64,000 nucleotides of DNA from JAGXLC01 sp964585385 (GTDB lineage: Bacteria; Bacteroidota; Bacteroidia; Bacteroidales; UBA12077), in NCBI GenBank assembly GCA_964585385.1, contig CAZPDP010000013.1, positions 13,453 to 77,452 on the forward strand, written 5' to 3'. The notes beneath the pieces are model-generated. The model did not search any database. It had not been told where the DNA came from and saw nothing but the letters and a program-made list of their open reading frames with translations. Position numbers and translations under genes: made by a program. Positions 24,239-32,103 of this stretch are shown in pieces. Each line of letters begins with the position of its first letter. Within the stretch, counting starts at the first letter, position 1.

Positions 24239-27148
24239 ATGAAAAAACTTTACCTTTTACTGGCAGTATTGTTTGTTTTTGTCAATTGCTTTGCACAGCC
24301 TGTAAAGAAAGACTATGCAAAGGAAGTGGCAGAAAATTTTATGCAAAACATACTACCTGCAAAACAACATGAAATTAAGGTTTCCTCTTCCTTTACAGAG
24401 AAGTACAATTCTGAGGAAACGTTTCATGTATTTAATTTTAAAGAAGGCGGATTTGCAATTATTGCAGCAGATGAGCGTATAAACCCCCTGTTGGCTTATT
24501 CTGAGAATTCCTATTTCCCAGAAGATTACCAATCCATGTCCAATTTGAGGATTTGGCTGGAATCTGTCAATAAAGAGATTCTTCGCATTAAGGAAAAAGA
24601 TTTGCCAGCTCTGAAAGAAGAATGGGCAGCGCTGGAAACGAAATCATTCAGTGCACCCAAAGCTGAAGTAGACCCTTTGATAACCACAACCTGGGGGCAG
24701 GGATCAGGATATAACAATTATGCCCCCGAAAATGTGCCCGTCGGTTGTGTGGCTACGGCTATGGCCCAGATAATGAATTACCATGAATACCCTGCAAAAG
24801 GGGTTTCCTGGCATCAGTATAATCACCCGGAGTATGGGATACAAAAAGCTTATTTTGATACTGTAACTTATGATTATAGCTCCATGCCCGATGACCAGGG
24901 GAATGATGAGGTTTCAGAGCTCATGTACCATTGTGCTGTTTCAGTGGATATGAATTTTGCCGATGAAGGAAGCGGCGCTTCTGACAGGGATATTCCCATA
25001 GCCCTGGCTAATTATTTTAAGTATAATCAATCCATGGATTTTGTCTCTAAATCGGAATATTCTGACCAGGAATGGATGGATTTGCTGAAAGCTGAGCTGG
25101 ACAATGCCCGGCCGATTCTTTACAGTGGAACGAATGATAACAGTGGTCACGAATTTATATGCGATGGGTACAATTCCAGTGATATGTTCCACTTTAACTG
25201 GGGCTGGAATGGAAGCAGCGATGGGTATTATGAAATAGGAAGTTTAAATCCTGGCTCCACCACTTATAACCAGAATAATGCTGCTGTCATTGGTATTGAG
25301 CCTGCGGGAGGGAAAAGCGATTTTTATTTTGTACCGCAATATACTGATTTTCCAGAGAAATCCACTTATCCTGGGTACATAGACGGTGTTTCGGATAAGG
25401 TTGCCTGGGCCACAGGAAGGGACGGCAGCGGTGATGGAGCGGATTTTACCGTTTTTACGCGCACTACAGATGGCGGAGGTACATGGAATGGAGCCGAAAT
25501 CACCTGCGATGCTACTGCTTTCTCAATGATATCAGGTCTTAATAAAGATACAGCCTTTATAGCCGCCTATGGTAGTGGTTCTTCAAACCAGATTTTGAAA
25601 ACAACCGACGGAGGAGAAAATTGGGATGAAGTGCTTGCGGGCGCAGGCAGTTCGAGTTTCTTTAATGTGGTTCATTTCTTCGATGATAATAACGGATTTG
25701 TTCAGGGTGACCCTGAATCAGATGAGTTTGAGCTCTATATAACAAGCGATTGCGGTGAAAACTGGACCAGGGTTGATGGTGCTAATATTCCGGATCCCAA
25801 CTCTGGCAGTGAATATGGTATCGTTGGTCATTATACAGCAGTTGAAGACACAATCTGGTTTACAACCAATGAAGGCAGAATATATAAATCGGAAGATAAA
25901 GGTGCTACCTGGGAAGTGTACGATATTTACACAGGTTCAAACGGAACCTATATTGATGTGGCGTTTGATGATGGAGGACAAAACGGACTTGCCCATGTAC
26001 AGTTAACCGATGGCGGTAGTGTAGTTGGTAATGAATTATACCAAACTACTGATGGGGGAGAAACCTGGACTGAAAATACTAGCTATACAGGATACTTCTA
26101 TTACAGTGGAATTTCATCAATTCCGGGAGAACCAAATACTTTTGTAAGTGTGGGCGCTGATTATGAAACCCCGCGCATGGGTGTTTCTTATACTACTGAC
26201 GGGGGAAAAACCTGGAAGGATTATGCAGCATACTATCAAAATAAACAATTTATCTCAGTTGATTTTGTTTCATCTTCCAGGGGATATGCAGGCGCCTTCC
26301 AGGGCGACTTCAACTCGGGTATGTTTGTTTTCGGACAGCCTTATGCCCAATTGAAAGCGAACTTTTCGTGTGAAGACGATGAAGGTGTGGATACCACATT
26401 TTGTGTAAATACGCCGATTACGTTCAGTAATCAGTCCAATGGGTATATCGAGTCATATACCTGGAATTTTGGCAATGGCGCTAATCCTGCTATAGCTGCA
26501 GGCATGGGGCCACATAATGTTACGTATGAGACAGGAGGCGAAAAGAACGTCAAACTCACTGTAGAAGACAGCATACAGGAAAAATCCTTCTCTGATGTAA
26601 TTATGATTGATTCCATTGTACCCGGTGAAATTGATACCGTACAAGGGCCAAGGGAAATTGATTTGACTGATGAAAGTTCTGTAGATGAAATTTACTCAGC
26701 CACTTCGTTTGATAATGTAAAATATCAATGGACAGTTCCCAACTCATCATATTGGCAGGGAGAAAGCGATAGCAGCTCGATCGAGGTTACTTTTTCAGGC
26801 GGCACTTTGTCCGGTATGTTTTATGTAACCGCATATAATGGATGTGGAATTAGTAATACATACGCATTTGAGGTTGAAACAACAAAAGAGACAGAAACAG
26901 CCATCTTTGATCGGAATGAAGATGAACTGAAGCTTTATCCCATACCTGCTTTTAATGTTTTGTATATTGAAAATGCACAAAATACAACAATATACATTTA
27001 CGATGTAATGGGAAGCCTTGTGAAATCAATGGATGTAAATAAGACAGTGAAAGAGTTGAATGTTCAGGAATACAAAGAAGGCATGTATATTTTAAAAGTT
27101 GAACAGGAAGGCAAAATAATGAGCAAGCCCTTTATGATATCGAGATAA
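24239..27148 (+). CDS. Secreted C10 (streptopain-like) peptidase with T9SS domain
   Basis: The 969-residue exported protease has a signal peptide (MKKLYLLLAVLFVFVNCFA), then a Spi-like propeptide (about 25-135, with GGFAIIAADERINPLLAYSE). The C10 catalytic domain follows, with Cys170 in PVGCVATAMAQIMNYH, His304 in NSGHEFICDGY and HFNWGWNGSSDGYY. Next comes a region with several TTDGGxxW turns (BNR/Ycf48-like beta-propeller, about 370-700) and a PKD domain (about 725-800, YTWNFGNG and KLTVEDS). A type A T9SS C-terminal sorting domain closes it (about 895-969, LYPIPAFNVLYIEN and GMYILKV). It is thus probably displayed at the surface or released, digesting proteins for amino acids. It stands alone. 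Confidence 0.92.
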   Translation: MKKLYLLLAVLFVFVNCFAQPVKKDYAKEVAENFMQNILPAKQHEIKVSSSFTEKYNSEETFHVFNFKEGGFAIIAADERINPLLAYSENSYFPEDYQSMSNLRIWLESVNKEILRIKEKDLPALKEEWAALETKSFSAPKAEVDPLITTTWGQGSGYNNYAPENVPVGCVATAMAQIMNYHEYPAKGVSWHQYNHPEYGIQKAYFDTVTYDYSSMPDDQGNDEVSELMYHCAVSVDMNFADEGSGASDRDIPIALANYFKYNQSMDFVSKSEYSDQEWMDLLKAELDNARPILYSGTNDNSGHEFICDGYNSSDMFHFNWGWNGSSDGYYEIGSLNPGSTTYNQNNAAVIGIEPAGGKSDFYFVPQYTDFPEKSTYPGYIDGVSDKVAWATGRDGSGDGADFTVFTRTTDGGGTWNGAEITCDATAFSMISGLNKDTAFIAAYGSGSSNQILKTTDGGENWDEVLAGAGSSSFFNVVHFFDDNNGFVQGDPESDEFELYITSDCGENWTRVDGANIPDPNSGSEYGIVGHYTAVEDTIWFTTNEGRIYKSEDKGATWEVYDIYTGSNGTYIDVAFDDGGQNGLAHVQLTDGGSVVGNELYQTTDGGETWTENTSYTGYFYYSGISSIPGEPNTFVSVGADYETPRMGVSYTTDGGKTWKDYAAYYQNKQFISVDFVSSSRGYAGAFQGDFNSGMFVFGQPYAQLKANFSCEDDEGVDTTFCVNTPITFSNQSNGYIESYTWNFGNGANPAIAAGMGPHNVTYETGGEKNVKLTVEDSIQEKSFSDVIMIDSIVPGEIDTVQGPREIDLTDESSVDEIYSATSFDNVKYQWTVPNSSYWQGESDSSSIEVTFSGGTLSGMFYVTAYNGCGISNTYAFEVETTKETETAIFDRNEDELKLYPIPAFNVLYIENAQNTTIYIYDVMGSLVKSMDVNKTVKELNVQEYKEGMYILKVEQEGKIMSKPFMISR

Positions 27149-27324
27149 TAAGCTTTACAATTTTTTCCTGGAATTTGTTCTGGAAGCCAAATCAAATATG
27201 TTCATGCAAAGGACGTTAAAGTAGGCCAAAGCACGGAAAGATAAGGTTCTGTTGTAAATAAATAGTGGAAATTTTTTATTGATTAATGAAATTTTACCGA
27301 AGGATAAGAAGGTCCAATAAAAAA

Positions 27325-27408
27325 CCACAGAGTGCGCAGAGTAACCGCTGAGGGCCACAGAGTTGGCTTCTCTGTGGCCCTCAGCGGAATTCTTTGTTAC
27401 CTCTGTGG
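27325..27408. repeat. Long hairpin-forming inverted repeat
   Basis: A perfect 18-bp inner inverted pair (27345-27362 and 27370-27387, CCGCTGAGGGCCACAGAG with a 7-base loop) is flanked by CCACAGAG (27325-27332) and CTCTGTGG (27401-27408). The whole can fold as one long stem. The CCACAGAG/CTCTGTGG words recur in intergenic repeats of Bacteroidota genomes. It lies between the convergent C10 protease and Nudix genes and may act as a bidirectional terminator. Nothing else was seen in the 417-base gap. Confidence 0.75.
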
Positions 27409-27565
27409 TTACAAAATATTTTCCAACCATTTTCAGATAAACACAGTTTATTACCACAGCGCCAAAGAGTATGACCTACCCGTTAATCTTCCCATACCTT
27501 CAAGTAAATTTTTACAGGCCTTTGCTTGGAATATATTCAAGACTTTGTCAGGCAGTTTTTTATGA

Positions 27566-28009
27566 TTATAAATTCTGCATATCCAGGTTTTTTATAGCGA
27601 AATCAATAATTTCATCGTGGTCAAACGCTAGTTTGGGTAGGTTAGACAGGGGAAACCACTTAGCCTCCCTGGCATCGGAGCCTGCTTTGGCTACCGTATT
27701 CCAATCCGGTACAAAGCCATAATACACTACAGAAATAGTTCTTCCCCTGGGGTCTCTGTCTACTTTACCAAAGGTGTGTAATTGCCTGAGCTCAATGCCC
27801 TCCAGATTGGTCTCTTCCTTGAGTTCCCTGTGAGCTGCTTTTTCCAGGTTTTCATCAATTTCTACAAAACCACCCGGGAAAGCCCATTTCCCTTCAAAAG
27901 GTGGTTTGTCTCTCTGAATAAGTAACACATGAATAGCATTGTTTTGTCTGGCAAACAAGAGGCAGTCAATAGTAACGGCAGGACGGGGATATTCATAGGT
28001 ATAACTCAT
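27566..28009 (-). CDS. Nudix hydrolase
   Basis: The 147-residue protein carries a complete Nudix box, GGFVEIDENLEKAAHRELKEET (GX5EX7REUXEEXGU pattern with T in place of the last G position) at about residues 46-68. It has the family's typical start (YPRPAVTIDCLLFARQN) and FEGKWAFPGGF. Nudix enzymes hydrolyse nucleoside diphosphates linked to another group. This short single-domain form resembles ADP-ribose/8-oxo-dGTP type hydrolases, but the substrate is not fixed by sequence. It lacks the C-terminal winged helix of NrtR regulators. Confidence 0.88.
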   Translation of the reverse strand: MSYTYEYPRPAVTIDCLLFARQNNAIHVLLIQRDKPPFEGKWAFPGGFVEIDENLEKAAHRELKEETNLEGIELRQLHTFGKVDRDPRGRTISVVYYGFVPDWNTVAKAGSDAREAKWFPLSNLPKLAFDHDEIIDFAIKNLDMQNL

Positions 28010-28066
28010 AAATAATTTTTTTGGATTCGAAATTTATCTTTGAGCGAAAATCGTTCAATTTGGGTG

Positions 28067-28852
28067 TTATTCTGTCATACTCTTTATAACCCTGAGTTTA
28101 TGGGTGTATCGTTTCTCTTGTTCATCATAAATGCCCTGGTGATCAATTTTATCTATTCTTACCCTTCCGGAAGCATGTATTATTTTACTTTTATCCATTA
28201 TGATTCCGACGTGTGTTATTTTGCCCTCCTCATTATCAAAAAAAGCAAGATCTCCTTTATTTGATTCTGCAAGAAAACTGACTGTTTTCCCCTGCTCAAC
28301 CTGTTCCGAACTATCTCGGTTAAGATATATACCTGCCATCTTGAAAATGATTTGGGTAAAGCCGGAACAATCTATACCAAAAACACTTTTTCCACCCCAT
28401 AAATAGGGCGCGCCAAAGTATTTCCCGGCATACTTTATTATAGCCTCTCTTTGATTTGTTTCATGCGAAATCTCCGATTCGATGGAAAACAAATCGTTCC
28501 CATTTTGAAAAGTTTGTTCATTTTCATCCCAGTAGGAAAGCACACTTCCTCCCGGGATATGTAGTGGAGAATTTTTACTTTTATTAAAAACCCGGGAATA
28601 AGGTTTGTTTACTATTACCTTGTTGCTTTTCAGTCCATCATGGAATTCAGTTTCTGCAAGAGAAACAAAATAGTTGTTGTTGTTTATCCATCCTGAGTAA
28701 CTATCTGTTTCAGATTTAATATAACTCCAGTCTTTTTTCTTTTCCATTATTCGGAAATAATCTCCAAAAAGAAGCTGGTCGGTCATTTCGCTTTTTTCCG
28801 AAGGCGCCATTCTTACCGGAATAATTGGATTTCTTGCGATAGCAAACTTCAT
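28067..28852 (-). CDS. NlpC/P60 (C40) cell-wall endopeptidase with SH3 domains
   Basis: The product cleaves peptidoglycan stem peptides. Starting at the ATG at 28852 gives MKFAIARNPIIPVR, the common start of Bacteroidota C40 proteins; Met codons at 28858 and 28873 are alternatives. Two SH3b-like segments (about 1-125, including DWSYIKSETDSYSGWI) precede the NlpC/P60 domain (about 145-260). In that domain the catalytic Cys is in FGIDCSGFTQ, the His in THVGIIM, and the third residue is in IIHASGRVRID. GAPYLWGGKS is the typical entry motif. No signal peptide is visible, as in cytoplasmic YkfC-like recycling enzymes. Confidence 0.88.
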   Translation of the reverse strand: MKFAIARNPIIPVRMAPSEKSEMTDQLLFGDYFRIMEKKKDWSYIKSETDSYSGWINNNNYFVSLAETEFHDGLKSNKVIVNKPYSRVFNKSKNSPLHIPGGSVLSYWDENEQTFQNGNDLFSIESEISHETNQREAIIKYAGKYFGAPYLWGGKSVFGIDCSGFTQIIFKMAGIYLNRDSSEQVEQGKTVSFLAESNKGDLAFFDNEEGKITHVGIIMDKSKIIHASGRVRIDKIDHQGIYDEQEKRYTHKLRVIKSMTE

Positions 28853-29040
28853 AGGCATAATTCTTTCTACCAAAAATAATAAAATACAAGTAAAGATGGC
28901 TCGTTCTAATAGATCTTAATCCGAATTATACACTTGTATTATTTATAAATTCTTATAATTCATGAACTGAAGTTTCGTATCAATATATAAAACGCTCATT
29001 TTCAGTCATTAATAGTTATGAGAATGGCATTCAGTTTTTA

Positions 29041-29127
29041 GCTGGTTGTTTACAGTAAATCCCCAGCCACTTCGTGGGCCCACTTCATTGGGCTTACCGG
29101 AAACAGGAAGCCGGCTCAATGCCGGCT
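29041..29127. repeat. REP-like hairpin cluster
   Basis: This stretch holds short GC-rich hairpins: CCACTTCGTGG, CCCACTTCATTGGG, and AGCCGGC-TCAAT-GCCGGCT at 29109-29127. It lies in the 440-base gap between the C40 gene and pgpH, stands out from its AT-rich surroundings, and encodes nothing evident. It is not followed by a T-run, so REP-type repeat is likelier than terminator. Confidence 0.5.
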
Positions 29128-29259
29128 AGTAAAAGATTTGATGAATGATTGTTTGCAGTTTATCAATAAATAGTTTATTGTATGAACATTTTTTGATGTG
29201 AGTAGTCATAAATCCTGACCGATGTTTTGATTTAAATGATTTTCAATTATTAAAAATTA

Positions 29260-29267
29260 TACATTTG
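29260..29267 (+). promoter_or_regulatory. Putative -7 box upstream of pgpH
   Basis: TACATTTG matches the Bacteroidota TAnnTTTG consensus and lies 25 bases before the ATG. The -33 element is not clear. Confidence 0.45.
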
Positions 29268-29292
29268 CAGAATACAAAAATTAAATAGACAA

Positions 29293-31431
29293 ATGAGATT
29301 TTTATCTTTTATCAGAACGAAATATAAAAACATTTTCAATGCGTTACTATTTATCTTTACGATAGTAATCATTGTCCTGCTTCTTCCCCGGGAGGGAAAA
29401 TTCAAATATGAATTTCAGAAGGGTAAACCATGGCGGCATGAAACGCTTATGGCGCCTTATGATTTTCCTGTTTATAAAAGTCAGAAACAAATAAAGGAGG
29501 AGCGCGACAGTATTCTGGAGAATTCACCCCCTTATTTCAGGTGGGATACTACAGTTTACGAGGCTCAGCTAAGCAACTTTAAAACAAAATATGATAAGCA
29601 GTATGGTGATTTTGTGAATGGCCTTAGTGAAGTGGATCATATTCCTAAATGGCAACTGAGGCGGATGAAAGATGTTTCACAGAAGTACAGGGAGTATGGA
29701 GTCAGCTTGTTAAAAGAAATATACAGTCAAGGCATTATCGGATCTTCAGAAGTAAATGCTTCTTTAAAAGATGATTCGAGGATAGTGTTACTAAAGGATA
29801 ATGTTGCAGAAGAAATAACCCTTGAAGAAGTTTATTTCCAGAAAGAAGCTTATAAATATCTGTTGAATAAAACCCAGGATTACCTGGATACCCTCGAGAA
29901 GAAGAACCAAATCCGTAACGAAAATTTGTTTGGCTATCTTAATGACTATAGCTTGTATGAATTTGTAAAGCCCAATTTACATTACGATAAAGAAACAACA
30001 GAAAAAGTAAGGGAAAGCCGACTGGAGAATATCTCACTGTCAAAAGGAATGGTTCAGGCCGGGGAAAGAATTATCTCCAAAGGTGAAGTGGTTGATTCGC
30101 AGACCTACCAGATAATAGAGTCGCTTAAAAAAGAGTATGAACAAAAACTCGGAAGCGCACAGCAGTCTTCTATGATTTTGCTTGGCCAGATTATTTTTGT
30201 TTTTGCTGCCATTTTTGTACTTTATCTTTTCTTTTATCATTTTCGGATTGAAATTCTTCAGGATAGTCTTAAGTCTACCTTTATTCTTCTTCTGGTAATT
30301 CTTATGTTCCTGGTTTCCAGTATTACTATACGGTTGCAGCCGGAAGGGGTTTATCTCATACCTTTTGGTATTCTGGCTATCATGATACGTTCATTCTATG
30401 ATGCAAGACTGGCTTTATTTATTCACATCATCACGGTGTTGCTCGTAGGATTTTTTGCCCCTAACAGTTTTGAATTCGTGTTTCTCAATTTCATAGCAGG
30501 TATTGTGGCAATTTTTAGCCTGACAAGCCTGAACAGGCGGGGGAAGTTGTTCCTTTCTGCCGCAATGGTTGTAGTTAGTTATTGTTTTGTGTATTTCGGA
30601 CTTGCCATTACGCAGGAAGGAAACATAAGAAATATTGAGTGGATGAATTTCGCCTATTTTGGAATCAATGGCGCTATGGTGCTGGCTTCCTATCCTTTAA
30701 TTTACATATTTGAAAAAGTTTTTGGGTTTTTATCTGATGTTACTCTTATGGAGCTTTCCGATACCAATCAACCTCTTTTACGTCAATTATCGGAAAAGGC
30801 TCCCGGAACATTCCAGCACTCCCTTCAGGTGGCTAATCTTGCAGAAACCGCTGTATACCAGATTGGAGGGAATTCACTGTTGGTAAGAACCGGTGCGTTG
30901 TATCATGATATTGGGAAAATGGAAAGTCCTGTCTATTTTATTGAGAACCAAAGCCCCGATTATAATCCCCATGAGCAGATCGATTCCGAGGAAAGCGCCA
31001 AAATCATTATTGGCCATGTAAAAAAAGGAGTGGAAATAGCTTCTAAATACAAATTGCCTGCCCCGATTGTGGACTTCATCAGAACCCACCACGGTACAAG
31101 CAAGGTTCAGTATTTCTATAAAAAATACCTGCAGAATTCGGAAGATGAGGAGATTGACGATTCCCAGTTTACTTATCCCGGCCCAAAACCATTCTCCAAG
31201 GAGATGGCAGTGCTGATGATGGCCGATTCAGTTGAGGCGGCTTCAAGAAGTTATTCGAACGTGAATGAAAAAGTTATCAACAACCTTGTGGATACCATTA
31301 TAGACGCACAACTAAAGGATGGTCAATTTGAAAACGTTGACGTTACATTCAGGGACATTACGATTATTAAGGGAATATTTAAGAAGAAGCTGCAGAACTT
31401 TTACCATGCAAGGATAAAATATCCGAAATAA
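29293..31431 (+). CDS. PgpH-type 7TM-HD cyclic-di-AMP phosphodiesterase
   Basis: The 712-residue protein has the PgpH (YqfF) architecture. An N-terminal membrane helix (about 15-32) is followed by an extracytoplasmic 7TMR-HDED domain (about 50-290, starting KPWRHETLMAPYDFPVYKS), seven membrane helices (about 292-485) and a cytoplasmic HD domain (about 505-690). The HD metal motif is seen as GTFQHSLQVANLAE, LYHDIGKM, and the later H..THHGTSKVQYFY. The known family role is hydrolysis of c-di-AMP to pApA. It is monocistronic and converges on the lolA-like gene four bases away. Confidence 0.92.
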   Translation: MRFLSFIRTKYKNIFNALLFIFTIVIIVLLLPREGKFKYEFQKGKPWRHETLMAPYDFPVYKSQKQIKEERDSILENSPPYFRWDTTVYEAQLSNFKTKYDKQYGDFVNGLSEVDHIPKWQLRRMKDVSQKYREYGVSLLKEIYSQGIIGSSEVNASLKDDSRIVLLKDNVAEEITLEEVYFQKEAYKYLLNKTQDYLDTLEKKNQIRNENLFGYLNDYSLYEFVKPNLHYDKETTEKVRESRLENISLSKGMVQAGERIISKGEVVDSQTYQIIESLKKEYEQKLGSAQQSSMILLGQIIFVFAAIFVLYLFFYHFRIEILQDSLKSTFILLLVILMFLVSSITIRLQPEGVYLIPFGILAIMIRSFYDARLALFIHIITVLLVGFFAPNSFEFVFLNFIAGIVAIFSLTSLNRRGKLFLSAAMVVVSYCFVYFGLAITQEGNIRNIEWMNFAYFGINGAMVLASYPLIYIFEKVFGFLSDVTLMELSDTNQPLLRQLSEKAPGTFQHSLQVANLAETAVYQIGGNSLLVRTGALYHDIGKMESPVYFIENQSPDYNPHEQIDSEESAKIIIGHVKKGVEIASKYKLPAPIVDFIRTHHGTSKVQYFYKKYLQNSEDEEIDDSQFTYPGPKPFSKEMAVLMMADSVEAASRSYSNVNEKVINNLVDTIIDAQLKDGQFENVDVTFRDITIIKGIFKKKLQNFYHARIKYPK

Positions 31432-31434
31432 CCC

Positions 31435-32091
31435 TTAAAACCTCATATCGATAATCTCGGCATCAGGATGTTTTGATTTGTCAAAGACAAACACTGAATC
31501 ACCGACCTGTTGGTCATACAGAATTTTATCTACTTTAAGGGTTATCCTTGAACCGTCTTTGCCAAAAACTTTAGCTGAGTAGATTTTATAAGTTTCCTGG
31601 TCTACTTTGAGTTTTATGCGGCTATAATCTTTTTCCAGGTCCTTCGGATACAGGTCTATCTCAATGATCTCCTTGTTGTTCAGTTTTTCTGTTCGCAGGA
31701 ATTTATATTTAAAGTCTTTTTTGTATATCGTAAAGATTTGGTTGGGATGATTTAAAATATCCTGCTCCTCCGGCTTGGTAACAGGTTCGGAAATATTGAC
31801 CTCATTCACATTAGTCAGGTGGTTCCACATCGTTTTACCGTCGTAATAAACTACTGAATTTCGGATATCCAGTTTATACTTGTCATCTTTCATGATGATT
31901 TTGCCCCTGGAAGTGGTAGAATTGCTTTCAGACTGCAGGTTTTTGTATTCCAGTGTGAATTCTGCCATTGTCGCTTTTCCTGATTGGTTCTTTTCAGCTA
32001 TTTTGTCAAGAACTTTTTCAGCTTTTTTATCCTGTTGACCTGCTGCTATCGATGAGATAAGCAAACATATCGCTATCAGTTTAATTTTCAT
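31435..32091 (-). CDS. LolA-like outer membrane lipoprotein carrier
   Basis: The 218-residue periplasmic protein has signal peptide MKIKLIAICLLISSIAAG. It shows the LolA fold pattern: AEKVLDKIAEKNQSGKATMAEFTL, SRGKIIMKDDKYKLDI, VVYYDGKTMWNHL, NEVNISEP. It should shuttle lipoproteins to the outer membrane. It follows ftsK by 12 bases; ftsK-lolA is a common Bacteroidota pair. Sequence similarity to classical LolA is by pattern, as usual in this phylum. Confidence 0.82.
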   Translation of the reverse strand: MKIKLIAICLLISSIAAGQQDKKAEKVLDKIAEKNQSGKATMAEFTLEYKNLQSESNSTTSRGKIIMKDDKYKLDIRNSVVYYDGKTMWNHLTNVNEVNISEPVTKPEEQDILNHPNQIFTIYKKDFKYKFLRTEKLNNKEIIEIDLYPKDLEKDYSRIKLKVDQETYKIYSAKVFGKDGSRITLKVDKILYDQQVGDSVFVFDKSKHPDAEIIDMRF

Positions 32092-32103
32092 TAGAAATGG
32101 AAT

